A stretch of DNA of 64,000 nt, from positions 62,001 through 126,000 of the forward strand of contig NZ_CAKMNW010000005.1 of NCBI RefSeq assembly GCF_927904885.1. Reading direction: 5' to 3'. This document shows, piece by piece, positions 10,155 through 19,838 of this stretch. Numbering within the stretch: the stretch's first letter is position 1; every line of letters starts with the position of its first letter. Under the pieces are notes generated by a model that saw only the letters and a program-made list of their open reading frames with translations, had not been told where the DNA came from and did no database searches. The position numbers and the translations under genes are program-made. Source of the DNA: Candidatus Nitrotoga sp. M5. GTDB lineage: Bacteria; Pseudomonadota; Gammaproteobacteria; Burkholderiales; Gallionellaceae.

Positions 10155-11699
10155 TTATTTCAAATGTAGCAAGGGAACCAATCCAAACCAAATAATATAT
10201 GTGAGCGATGCCACCATCAGCCCATCAATGCGGTCGCAAAGTCTTTGTTGTGACCAGGCACGGTAAGTCAGAAATCCGAGCAGAAAAACATGGGGAAGCA
10301 CCAAAGGTAGCAATCCTTGAAAGCTTCCGTGCAACGCCGGCTGATCCTTGATGAACAAAACGACCAATGGAGCCGCTGCGGCTAGTATCATAGCTAGTAG
10401 CGCTGCCCGGCCTGGGCCCAGGCGATCCACCAAGGTGTGCTTGCCAGCTTGTTTATCTGCCTCGAAGTCTGGAATACCTGAAAGGATGATGGCAGGCATC
10501 ACCGCCAGAAGCAGAGGTAGGCTAATGAGCCAAGGAAAGGGGTTGTTCAATTCTCCACCCTGGAAGATATAGCCACACAGAATTACACCAAAGCTGTGCG
10601 TGAGAGCTACATTGAGTTCTCCCAACCCGCGCCATGCGAGCTTCAGGGGAGGTGCCGTATAACCCAGCCCCAGTATTGTCATTATGAGTATAACGATAGG
10701 TACATCACTGTTACCTGCTAGGTCATCCACTAGCAAGCCCGCACAGGCCGCAGCGGCCATTAATGACATCACGATGCCCACGCGTAATTCACGAAAGCTC
10801 AGGTTTTTATCCACAAGCACCCGAGAACCGCCGGTAAAGGGCCCGTAATTGCGGTTGCGTCTATCGCTATCATAGTCGAACCAATCATTGGTAAATACCG
10901 TGGCTGCTTCTAGAAAGAATAGGCAGGCATAACCTAGCCAGTAGACCCATAGATTCCAGTTTTCACTGATCAATGCCGCTCCCAATGCGCCTACCGTGTA
11001 GGCCATCCAGGTCATCGGATAAAATTGGAGTCGTAACGCTTTGAGCCAAGATTTTAGCTTTGTGGTAAAACGGTCAGTGTAGCTTGAGGCACCATTCCTT
11101 AAGGAAAAGCCGAGCCCTCGAGCTTGCTCCAGCCACTGAGCTCGTCGAACTGGTTCTGAGTCCTTTACTGGACCTAGCGCAAGGATGCGCTTCGTAGTGA
11201 TTCCACAGAAGCCTAACGCGGATCGCTTCATGGCATTGTGACCGGGGGCGCGGTAGATGAATCGGTATACCCAAGGTGGCATATCTAAAGTGGTGATGAG
11301 ATGAGCCGTCTTGCCGGTCAACAATCCCTCGAAGCGGCCGTCGTCACGTTCTCTGAAAGCAACCCCGGGCAAGAGTACCCGATCGAGAAACCCTTTAAGT
11401 CGAGCGGGCCCTACTCCCCACCAGGCAGGATAGATGAAAGTTATATGATCTGCCCACTTGATAAGCTGCAAGGCGTGTTCCAGACCTGGTTCCAGAGGTT
11501 GCTCCCGAGGCGAGATCGGGTGTACATCAAGGTCGAAGTCTATCGCCCCCAAATCTATCTTTTTAACTTCCAATTCAGCCGCTAGCGCGCCATTTTCATA
11601 GGCGTTAGCAAGGGCGGAGCATAGGCTGGGGCTACGTGGATGCCCTAAGATCACAAGTACCTTCATCGCGCCATTGCTCGATTCATAAGCTTCATCCAT
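10155..11699 (-). CDS. Fusion of NAD(P)H quinone oxidoreductase (flavodoxin-like fold) and UbiA-family prenyltransferase
   Basis: One unbroken frame of about 514 residues joins two enzymes. Residues about 13-200 are a flavodoxin-like NAD(P)H:quinone reductase of the MdaB/KefF type, with LVILGHPRSPS at the phosphate end and the quinone-reductase motif YPAWWGVGPARLKGFLDRVL at about 90-109. Residues about 220-514 are a polytopic UbiA prenyltransferase with both metal-diphosphate motifs: NDWFDYDSD near 271-279, and DFEADKQAGKHTL near 411-423. It probably sits in the cytoplasmic membrane with the reductase facing the cytoplasm. A TTG at 11702 and an ATG at 11666 are alternative starts; no strong ribosome site decides. 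It lies 82 bases after chlorite dismutase on the same strand. The prenyl acceptor cannot be told; a quinone precursor is inference. Confidence 0.87.
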   Translation of the reverse strand: MDEAYESSNGAMKVLVILGHPRSPSLCSALANAYENGALAAELEVKKIDLGAIDFDLDVHPISPREQPLEPGLEHALQLIKWADHITFIYPAWWGVGPARLKGFLDRVLLPGVAFRERDDGRFEGLLTGKTAHLITTLDMPPWVYRFIYRAPGHNAMKRSALGFCGITTKRILALGPVKDSEPVRRAQWLEQARGLGFSLRNGASSYTDRFTTKLKSWLKALRLQFYPMTWMAYTVGALGAALISENWNLWVYWLGYACLFFLEAATVFTNDWFDYDSDRRNRNYGPFTGGSRVLVDKNLSFRELRVGIVMSLMAAAACAGLLVDDLAGNSDVPIVILIMTILGLGYTAPPLKLAWRGLGELNVALTHSFGVILCGYIFQGGELNNPFPWLISLPLLLAVMPAIILSGIPDFEADKQAGKHTLVDRLGPGRAALLAMILAAAAPLVVLFIKDQPALHGSFQGLLPLVLPHVFLLGFLTYRAWSQQRLCDRIDGLMVASLTYIIWFGLVPLLHLK

Positions 11700-11781
11700 C
11701 AATTAGCTGTTCGTCGCATATCATCTGGTTTTGTTATATCAGTGTATGCGCGGTCGCCTGTTATGTAAGCATTTCTGAATT

Positions 11782-12984
<1,203 letters not shown>

Positions 12985-13659
12985 TCAGTTTTTTTTGTTC
13001 CAAACTTGTTTCAGGCGCGCATCTCGTCCACAGCGGTAACGATAGTATTTGTATCGAATCGGATTTTTGGTGTGAAAATCTTGGTGATACTCTTCCGCTG
13101 GATAGAATGTTGTAGCAGGTAAAAGGTCAGTCACAATCGGTTTGGTAAAGCGAGAAGAAGCTACCAGTGCTGCTATAGATGCTTCAACTTGCTGTCGTTG
13201 ATCTGCATTGTGATAAAAAATTGCGCTACGGTATTGTGTGCCACTATCGCAAAATTGACGATTGGGCGTTAGCGGATCTATCGTCGGCCAGTATGCGGCA
13301 AGTAGTTTGGCGAAATTGGTCTTGGCAGGGTCAAAACGTATTTGTACTGCTTCAACATGCCCAGTGTTGCCGGCAGATACTTGTTTGTATGTCGGATTGA
13401 TCACTGTGCCGCCGATATAACCTGATGTAGTGGATGTCACGCCAGGTATCTTGTCGAAATCTGATTCGGTGCACCAGAAGCAGCCACCCGCAAAGGTGGC
13501 GACGCCTACCGCTGGCTCAGCTCGCTCGTTGGAGGCTATGGACGACGTATTCTGTGCCTTTGATTGCCCACTGGCAGCAAATACGGCAAATATCAGCAAG
13601 GCAATATTAAGCGCATTGCGGGCTTGGTTATCAAAAATTGAGGGGTTAATTATTTTCAT
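12985..13659 (-). CDS. msrA: Peptide methionine sulfoxide reductase MsrA, exported
   Basis: Reduces the S epimer of methionine sulfoxide in proteins. The catalytic motif GCFWC lies at residues 59-63 (catalytic C60), followed by GYIGG and the typical core. A likely resolving cysteine, C210, is in the C-terminal YRYRCGRD. An N-terminal extension of about 36 residues with a hydrophobic core (NIALLIFAVFAAS) looks like a signal peptide, so the enzyme probably works in the periplasm. It starts two bases after the msrB stop, so both are surely one transcript. Chlorite dismutase lies downstream on the same strand. Confidence 0.94.
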   Translation of the reverse strand: MKIINPSIFDNQARNALNIALLIFAVFAASGQSKAQNTSSIASNERAEPAVGVATFAGGCFWCTESDFDKIPGVTSTTSGYIGGTVINPTYKQVSAGNTGHVEAVQIRFDPAKTNFAKLLAAYWPTIDPLTPNRQFCDSGTQYRSAIFYHNADQRQQVEASIAALVASSRFTKPIVTDLLPATTFYPAEEYHQDFHTKNPIRYKYYRYRCGRDARLKQVWNKKN

Positions 13660-13661
13660 GA

Positions 13662-14186
13662 TTAACTCCTTAGCGCTGGCAATGGTTCGTCCTTCGGGAT
13701 AAATCGCAACGCTACGCCGTTATTGCACCAGCGTTCACCACGTGGTGGTGGCCCATCATTAAATACATGGCCTTGATGGCCGCCGCAGCGTGCGCAGTGA
13801 TATTCAGTGCGGGGTAGAATCATTTTGAAATCCTGTTTTGTTCCCACGTGCCCCGCAATGGGCTGAGTAAAGCTGGGCCAGCCCGTACCGCTTTCAAATT
13901 TATGCGCACTTTCGAACAATGGCAGGTAACACGCTGCACAAATATAGTGGCCATCACGATGCTCACGATTGAGCTCGCTACTATTTCGTCGTTCGGTATC
14001 CTCTTCAAACAGCACCTTGTAGGCGTCAGTGGAGACTAAATCTCGCCACGAATTCTGTGGCTTATTCAGAGGCGTAATTGTGACAGTATCAATGGTATTA
14101 GTTGCCGTCCGGCCGCGAGAACAAGCTGAAACCAACGGAAGCACAGCCGCCATGGCGAGACTTTGTAGTAGGGTTCGTCGTTTCAT
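13662..14186 (-). CDS. msrB: Peptide methionine sulfoxide reductase MsrB, exported lipoprotein form
   Basis: Reduces the R epimer of methionine sulfoxide. The 174-residue protein has the zinc-binding CxxC pairs C83/C86 and C131/C134, the core GTGWPSF, and the catalytic C154 in RWCNNGVALRF (usually RYCxNSxSLRF). The N-terminus MKRRTLLQSLAM followed by LVSAC (C22) looks like a lipoprotein signal, perhaps Tat-like because of the RR pair. The ATG at 14186 has an AAGGAATTTCC site; a longer frame begins at 14291 but would bury the signal. It is the first gene of an msrB-msrA pair and marks an envelope methionine repair unit. Confidence 0.93.
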   Translation of the reverse strand: MKRRTLLQSLAMAAVLPLVSACSRGRTATNTIDTVTITPLNKPQNSWRDLVSTDAYKVLFEEDTERRNSSELNREHRDGHYICAACYLPLFESAHKFESGTGWPSFTQPIAGHVGTKQDFKMILPRTEYHCARCGGHQGHVFNDGPPPRGERWCNNGVALRFIPKDEPLPALRS

Positions 14187-14345
14187 GGAAATTCCTTTTG
14201 GAAGTTTCGACCTTATTTTCACATTTTCGTTCTCAACGCCCACACTAGCTGCAAGTGACTCTGCACAAACGGGCACTGTCAATTCGATCATCTGCCATCC
14301 GCGACTGCAGCGAGAAACAGACTGCGATTCAGTATAGCAATTTTT

Positions 14346-15830
14346 TCATGGCACCTTCGTAAATAGCGATTGAATGAGAAATGCATCGTCAAAATGGCGA
14401 CGACCAACAAATGCGGTGGCGTGACGCCCCCACTGACGCATCGCACCCGGCGAGCGAATTCCCATGGGCCACAAAAGAAAACGCTCAGCACGTTCAGTGC
14501 CGACGATTAAGCCATGCATGCCAAACAGGCTGCGGTAACCGTCAGCCGTGGGCAGAGAACGCAATGCATCGTATTTTTCCCAGGCCATAGATTGTGCCGC
14601 AGACAGTAATTCGAGTGGTGATTCGTCGTGGTAGATTCTCTGAATAAAATGAGTACGGGGTGCAATGCGCAGCACCAGCGGTTGTTGTTCAGGTGCAGGT
14701 TGCGGCAGCAGTGGGGGTTCAAAATAGGAAGTGGGAAGATCATCGCGCAGACGCAAGTGATGGCTAGTGAAAAATTCGTGGTAGCAACCGCAATTGTGGA
14801 TAACGTCATACAGCCAAGGTTCGCCATCTGGGCCTAAAGTCACTCGCCAGTTTATGCCGTCTAACTGTCCGGCATAAATGTCGTTGCCGGGGCGTGCTGG
14901 AAACCAGACAATATAATTGAGTTGCAACAGCACTTGATCATCGAAACGAGAGTGCGAGACCTTGCGATAGTGTGTCGGGCGCGTCACATCCACCATGGGC
15001 CCATTCTCCAAGCGTGGCATTCCAATATGATCATTGTTATCCATTACGTCCACTTCCCATACCGGGGCAAAGGTATCGAAGAGATGGTCGAGATCGGTGA
15101 CCTTTGGCATAGGGATACCGAGTGGATCCAGTGAACGATGCAGAATTTCGCCAACCTGTGGGGTAGTAAGCGGTACACCGGACGGAGACGTCCAGCGCAC
15201 CAGTTCACCCGTAACTGGCAACGCTGCCAGAGGGGTGGTGAAGGTGTTGTGTGTCTCAATATGCCAAGCTGATATTCTATTAGAAACGATTAGCGCGGTG
15301 AGCGGATAGAGGCCGAGTACTTGCCACCAGGTGACATAATCATCCGGAACGTGAGCGGCTTCGCGCAACATAGCGCGGCGCTCCGGCTGCGCAAGATCGG
15401 CGGCTAGCAAGCGTTCACGACAGCGGTTGAGTTCTTCATTTAATGTGCCGTTGCGATGATTTTTCATCGACGTGGGCAGATTACGTAACTCCAGCGCACG
15501 TGACTCTGCATCCAAATCTGCCATGTGTGTGGTCCATGCTGACCAGTGTTGCTGTGTGATCAGCTCGTCGCTGAACGAAGCAAGCAGACGTGTTGTACGT
15601 AAATAGGGAAAATCTCGAACCGGTGATGAACCGAAATCACGCACCCCCGCACCTTCGATGGCCGCGTCGACTTCTTCGTACAGCATCCGGCAGGTAGTCA
15701 AAACATCGCCTGTAGGTGTCGCCGGATGGGTTTTTACAGTGGCGCAGCTGGTAAGAAAAGATGTGGCAAACAATAGGATCAATTTTGCCATGGCCAGTGC
15801 AAAGCTGCGTGAATTTGTAATGCTATCCAT
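14346..15830 (-). CDS. Predicted outer or periplasmic lipoprotein of unknown function
   Basis: About 494 residues from the ATG at 15830; ATGs at 15845 or 15884 and one further in are alternatives, and no ribosome site is decisive. A lipobox FLTSC follows a hydrophobic stretch (LILLFATSFLTSC), so the mature protein should start with a lipid-modified cysteine. The rest is soluble, rich in aromatic residues and histidines (for example HNCGCYHEFFTSHHLRLRDD), with no motif I recognise. It runs in the same direction as msrBA but is about 160 bases upstream of msrB, and it is divergent from the patB-like gene at 15918, whose start is 88 bases away. Confidence 0.7.
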   Translation of the reverse strand: MDSITNSRSFALAMAKLILLFATSFLTSCATVKTHPATPTGDVLTTCRMLYEEVDAAIEGAGVRDFGSSPVRDFPYLRTTRLLASFSDELITQQHWSAWTTHMADLDAESRALELRNLPTSMKNHRNGTLNEELNRCRERLLAADLAQPERRAMLREAAHVPDDYVTWWQVLGLYPLTALIVSNRISAWHIETHNTFTTPLAALPVTGELVRWTSPSGVPLTTPQVGEILHRSLDPLGIPMPKVTDLDHLFDTFAPVWEVDVMDNNDHIGMPRLENGPMVDVTRPTHYRKVSHSRFDDQVLLQLNYIVWFPARPGNDIYAGQLDGINWRVTLGPDGEPWLYDVIHNCGCYHEFFTSHHLRLRDDLPTSYFEPPLLPQPAPEQQPLVLRIAPRTHFIQRIYHDESPLELLSAAQSMAWEKYDALRSLPTADGYRSLFGMHGLIVGTERAERFLLWPMGIRSPGAMRQWGRHATAFVGRRHFDDAFLIQSLFTKVP

Positions 15831-15917
15831 GGCATATTTTTCCATAGAATTAAGTAGTGTGGAATATTGTACCGTTCGATACAATAGAATTTACTCGAAA
15901 TGTCCAGGAGAAATTAC

Positions 15918-17081
15918 TTGAGCAACAGCTTTGACCACGACATCAACCGAGCCGGTACCTCGAGTGTCAAATATGACGGGCGGAAAAGCATGTTTGGTAC
16001 AGGCGAAGTCATCCCGATGTGGATAGCCGATATGGACTTTGCCGCCCCGCCAGCTGTGACCCGTGCCCTCGCCGAGCGCGCTGCCCATCCCGTGTATGGC
16101 TATACCCAATATCCGGACAGCCTGTACGAATCGTTGATAGATTGGCTTAGACGACGCCACGGTTGGGAGATAAAGCGCGAATGGATCATGATGTGCCCCG
16201 GCGTAGTGCCCTCGCTGCACGCCGCTATCATGGCTTTTACCGAGCCAGATGAATCGGTCATCGTGCAGCCGCCAGTGTATTTTCCATTTTTTTCGGCTGT
16301 CAAAAACACGGGTAGAACGCTGCTGCAAAACCCATTGCGCATAGAGAACGGTCACTATGTCATCGACTTCGACCACCTGGAACAATGTGCAGTTCAGGCA
16401 CGTATTTTGTTGCTATGTTCACCGCACAACCCGGTTGGGAGGGTATGGCGCCAGCAGGAATTGCAGCGTCTCCTGCAAATCGCAAAAAAATACGATCTGC
16501 TCATACTTTCAGACGAAATCCATGCTGATTTGGTCTACCCCGGAAATAAACACACCACGCTGGCGACGCTGGCAGAGAATCCGGCCACCATCCTCACTGC
16601 CGTCGCACCCAGCAAAACATTCAATATCCCGGGGCTGAATCTTTCCTCACTCATCGTGCCGGATGCTAAGCATCGCGCGGTGATCACCCAGATATTTGAC
16701 AGGATGCACATCAGTGCAACCAATCCCTTTAGTATCGTCGCTTTCGAAGCCGCCTACCGGGAAGGCGAGACATGGCTGGTCGAGTTACTGGCCTATCTGC
16801 GGGATACGCGAGATTACGTCGAGAATTATCTGGCCGCTCATCTCCCAAAAATCCGGCTTATCAAACCAGAGGGCACCTACCTGCTATGGCTTGATTGCCG
16901 TGCATTAGAGATGAGCAACGCGCAACTCAAGCATTTCTTCGTGCAGCAAGCCGGTGTAGGCATGAGCCCTGGCATTCTATTTGGTGAGGGCGGCAGCGGA
17001 TTTATGCGCATGAATATCGGCGCACCTCGCCATACCATCGTGACCGCTCTTGAAAATATTAGGGAAGCGGAACTATTGTGA
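15918..17081 (+). CDS. patB: MalY/PatB-family PLP-dependent C-S lyase (cystathionine beta-lyase type)
   Basis: A fold-type I PLP enzyme of about 387 residues, expected to cleave C-S bonds of cystathionine or similar thioethers to pyruvate, ammonia and a thiol. Family stretches are MWIADMDFAAPPAV, VYGYTQYPDSLYE, CSPHNPVGRVW, SDEIHADLVYPG and the PLP-lysine motif APSKTFNIPGLN. The TTG at 15918 is the better start because AGGAGA lies seven bases before it; the ATG at 15900 would overlap that site. The 3' third (16508-17081) is repeated in a diverged copy at 24733-25310 on the other side of the metal-efflux island. Confidence 0.9.
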   Translation: MSNSFDHDINRAGTSSVKYDGRKSMFGTGEVIPMWIADMDFAAPPAVTRALAERAAHPVYGYTQYPDSLYESLIDWLRRRHGWEIKREWIMMCPGVVPSLHAAIMAFTEPDESVIVQPPVYFPFFSAVKNTGRTLLQNPLRIENGHYVIDFDHLEQCAVQARILLLCSPHNPVGRVWRQQELQRLLQIAKKYDLLILSDEIHADLVYPGNKHTTLATLAENPATILTAVAPSKTFNIPGLNLSSLIVPDAKHRAVITQIFDRMHISATNPFSIVAFEAAYREGETWLVELLAYLRDTRDYVENYLAAHLPKIRLIKPEGTYLLWLDCRALEMSNAQLKHFFVQQAGVGMSPGILFGEGGSGFMRMNIGAPRHTIVTALENIREAELL

Positions 17082-17165
17082 TTTGCATAGGCGGGATTAC
17101 TATCCATCCAAAACGATACATTTGTAATTTTTCGCATCCTTATTTCGCATCCTTATAAAGATTAA

Positions 17166-17309
17166 GGCTATGTCGCAGTTAGCTGTTGAATTTAGTTTGA
17201 TAATTAACTAAACACTTATAAATCATATTGTTGCGCGTCTCTATGGTTATCGAAAAATCCTTCATAATTAAATGGTTACCAAAAATCGACAGCTAATTGC
17301 GACATAGCC
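17166..17309. mobile_element. Small non-autonomous element (MITE-like, family A) with 8-base target duplication
   Basis: A 144-base segment bounded by imperfect terminal inverted repeats of about 25 bases that begin GGCTATGTCGCA at the left and end TGCGACATAGCC at the right. It is flanked on both sides by AAGATTAA (17158-17165 and 17310-17317), a perfect 8-base target duplication. The interior is AT-rich and non-coding. An 8-base duplication fits several IS families (for example IS1595 or IS66); the parent transposase is not in the window. Confidence 0.8.
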
Positions 17310-17351
17310 AAGATTAAAGGGTTCAAGTCTTTATCTAAAGAGCTTTGACCC

Positions 17352-17465
17352 GAATGCCACTAAGTTAAGAGGCTTCAGCATAGCTAAAACAGGAACTTAT
17401 TTTAGTTTTGGCGCGGGTTACACAATAGTCTAACCTTGCTGAAAAGGTTTAACTTAGTGGCATTC
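17352..17465. mobile_element. Small non-autonomous element (family B, copy 1) with 11-base target duplication
   Basis: A 114-base segment with terminal inverted repeats starting GAATGCCACTAAGTTAA and ending TTAACTTAGTGGCATTC. It is flanked by AGCTTTGACCC on both sides (17341-17351 and 17466-17476), an 11-base direct repeat. The interior includes TTTTGGCGCGGGTTACAC and has no reading frame. A degraded second copy is at 49361-49473. It lies 42 bases from the family A element at the left edge of the metal island. Confidence 0.8.
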
Positions 17466-17615
17466 AGCTTTGACCCCTTTAGATTTCTTTAGATTCTTTC
17501 TATTGCCGCTGATGTATGAGTGGGTGGAGAACCGCCGCGAACGCAAACAAGCGAAGTAAATAAGCAGCGTCCGGTCTGGAAGGGTCGCACCCAATTGCTA
17601 AAAAGGAGAACCCAC

Positions 17616-17921
17616 ATGAAAGAAATCAAGGCTTATATCCATAACCACCGCATCGCCGATGTGATTCACGCCCTGAAGGAGTCGGGACAGTGCAATGCGA
17701 ATGCAGGCACTGGCTGCCGCAACCTCAGCGTCATCCCGGTGCAAAGTCTGCTGAAGGCGGTAGACGCCAAGGAACAACACTATTCTATCGATTGGGCCGA
17801 GGCGGTCATCAACGAATCAAAGTTAGAACTGATTTGCGAGGATGGTCAGGTGGACGAACTGGTGGACATCATCGGAGGTGCCGCCCGCACTGGCCAAGCC
17901 GAGGCAGGTGGATTTGTGTGA
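17616..17921 (+). CDS. PII-like regulatory protein linked to metal efflux
   Basis: A 101-residue protein with the ferredoxin-like beta-alpha-beta pattern of the GlnB/PII superfamily: MKEIKAYIHNHRIADVIHAL at the start and a C-terminal ICEDGQVDELVDIIGGAARTG. The T-loop region is not that of classical GlnB, and the uridylylated tyrosine motif is not evident. PII-like proteins of this kind are known beside CzcA/CusA-type efflux genes, which fits the operon that follows. The start has AAAAGGAGAACCCAC. A metal- or nucleotide-sensing role is inference. It probably starts the efflux operon. Confidence 0.8.
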   Translation: MKEIKAYIHNHRIADVIHALKESGQCNANAGTGCRNLSVIPVQSLLKAVDAKEQHYSIDWAEAVINESKLELICEDGQVDELVDIIGGAARTGQAEAGGFV

Positions 17922-18073
17922 GCGATATCATCCAGGCAATTTCGGTTGCGGGTCTGCCATGACATTCATAGATATCGGCGGAGTCAAAAACCAACTGCAA
18001 TACTGCGCAATGCAACCTAAAGGTACCCACTTCATCATTGACAGGACAAGCCCACAGTAATATAGTGTCAGCC

Positions 18074-18424
18074 ATGCGACGATTTATCTTGAGCCTTATG
18101 ATGTGCTTGCTACCGCTCCAGATATCTTGGGCGGCGGTGGCTGAATATTGTGGGCACGAGCAGTCCAAAGCCGTACAGCACTTCGGCCATCACGATGATG
18201 AGCACAAAGCGTCTTCCGCAAAACCCGACCCAGACAAGCAGCCCGAGAAATTCAACCTCGGGCACGATCACTGTCATATGTCTGTCTTCCTGGGCCTCTT
18301 GAACGAGTCCGCTTTCCGCTCCCCCGCTCCACCCACACAGCCCTCGCTGCGAAGCAACGAAGCGGTTTATCCTTCCATCACTCAGAACAGACCCGAACGT
18401 CCCAAGTGGTCCGGTCTCGCCTAA
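18074..18424 (+). CDS. CzcI-like small periplasmic protein
   Basis: A 116-residue protein with a signal peptide (MRRFILSLMMCLLPLQISWAA), then a histidine-rich stretch (HEQ, HFGHHDDEH, HDHCHM). It looks like the CzcI family found at the head of cobalt-zinc-cadmium efflux operons, where it is thought to act in regulation or metal binding. The longer frame from 18038 is not used because the signal peptide begins at 18074. It lies between the PII-like gene and the outer-membrane channel gene on the same strand. Confidence 0.78.
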   Translation: MRRFILSLMMCLLPLQISWAAVAEYCGHEQSKAVQHFGHHDDEHKASSAKPDPDKQPEKFNLGHDHCHMSVFLGLLNESAFRSPAPPTQPSLRSNEAVYPSITQNRPERPKWSGLA

Positions 18425-18521
18425 TACGGCGGGACGGATGCCACTTCTCAAGCTAGCACGCACTTTTTAGCCTGCGCGGTTCCGTTTCGCCGGATTCATC
18501 CTTGTTATTTTGGAGAATTCG

Positions 18522-19829
18522 ATGCGAAGACGTCTATTGCCGCTTGGGTTGGCGGTGCTGTTATTCAATCCATCTTTTGCACAAACTGTCGATGCCGGAC
18601 GTAATGGCGCTTATATAACGCGTGGTTTCCACGCTCCGCGTGCCGCCGAACCACAAGCTGCCTCGCTCACCCTGAAGACGGCACTGGAGCTAGCGCTTGG
18701 CGCCAACCCTGAGCTATCGGCCGCTGAGCGCGAGCTGCAGGCGGTTGAAGCCACTATCATTCAGGCAGGTGTCCGGCCCAATCCGCAAATATCGGCCTCG
18801 ATCCAGGACACGCAGAGGTCGACGCGCACCACCACATTTCAACTGAAACAGCCTATCGAGCTTGGCGGCAAACGTACCGCTCGCATCGAAGCTGCCGAGC
18901 GTGGACGCGATGCCGCCTCAGCTGAGCTCGATGCCAAGCGGGCTGAAATCCGGGCCGCCGTGATGACGGCATTTTTCGATGCGTTGTCAGCGCAAGAGCG
19001 CTTTCGGCTCGTTCAGTCATCGGTCCTGCTCGCTCAACGTGCAACGACTGCTGCTTCACGGCGAGTGACTGCTGGAAAAGTTTCCCCAGTCGAAGAAACC
19101 AAAGCACGTGTGGCCGAGGCCGGGGTGCGGGTTGAATCGTTCCAAGTCGCCAGCGAGTTGAGCATTGCGCGCAAACGCTTGGCGGCTACCTGGGGCAGTC
19201 CGTCGCCCCGATTCGAGCGTGTAGAGGGCGCGCTTGAAACCTTGCCAACGCTGCCAGCGCTGGGGGAGCTGAACACACGCCTCGCCAATGCGCCCAGTCT
19301 TCTGCGAGCGCAACTCGAAGTCAATCGTCGTCAGGCTCTGGCCCAAGTAGAACGCACGCGCCGCATCCCCGATATGACCATCGGACTGGGCATAAACCGT
19401 AACGAAGAGATAGGGCGCAATCAAGCGATTTTCGGCATATCGATCCCGATTCCGGTATTCGACCGCAACCAGGGAAATTTGCTGGAAGCGCTGCGCCGCA
19501 CCGATAAAGCGCGAGACGAATTAATTGCCACGGAAATGCGGCTAAGCAGCGAATTGGCGCAGGCCCATGGACGCCTGAATGCAGCACGACAGGAGGTCGA
19601 TGCACTACAAAATGAAATCCTACCGGGCGCGCAAAGCGCCTACGACGCCGCGACCAAAGGCTTCGAGCTGGGGAAATTCAGCTTCCTCGAAGTATTGGAT
19701 GCGCAGCGCACGCTGTTGCAAGCCAAATCCCAATATCTGCGCACGTTAACTGAAGGGCATCGAGCCGCTGCCGAGATTGAACGCGTGCTCGGCAATTCCT
19801 CATCCGTAACGCTCGCCGTCACTCCGTAG
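18522..19829 (+). CDS. czcC: Outer-membrane efflux channel of heavy-metal RND system (CzcC type, TolC family)
   Basis: About 435 residues: a signal peptide (PLGLAVLLFNPSFAQ) and two coiled-coil OEP repeats typical of TolC-like channels, including LTLKTALELALGANPELSAA, QPIELGGKRTARIEAAERG, and the C-terminal FELGKFSFLEVLDAQRTLL, which is characteristic of CzcC/CusC. It forms the outer-membrane exit of the tripartite pump encoded with the next two genes. The ATG at 18522 has a GGAGAATTC site. The gene is visibly more GC-rich than the surrounding chromosome. Confidence 0.92.
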   Translation: MRRRLLPLGLAVLLFNPSFAQTVDAGRNGAYITRGFHAPRAAEPQAASLTLKTALELALGANPELSAAERELQAVEATIIQAGVRPNPQISASIQDTQRSTRTTTFQLKQPIELGGKRTARIEAAERGRDAASAELDAKRAEIRAAVMTAFFDALSAQERFRLVQSSVLLAQRATTAASRRVTAGKVSPVEETKARVAEAGVRVESFQVASELSIARKRLAATWGSPSPRFERVEGALETLPTLPALGELNTRLANAPSLLRAQLEVNRRQALAQVERTRRIPDMTIGLGINRNEEIGRNQAIFGISIPIPVFDRNQGNLLEALRRTDKARDELIATEMRLSSELAQAHGRLNAARQEVDALQNEILPGAQSAYDAATKGFELGKFSFLEVLDAQRTLLQAKSQYLRTLTEGHRAAAEIERVLGNSSSVTLAVTP

Positions 19830-19838
19830 GAACCAAAC

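Noticed and set aside
17158-17476. CRISPR-like repeat array
   Set aside because: The repeats are two separate inverted-repeat elements with target duplications, not regularly spaced direct repeats. No cas genes are present in the window.
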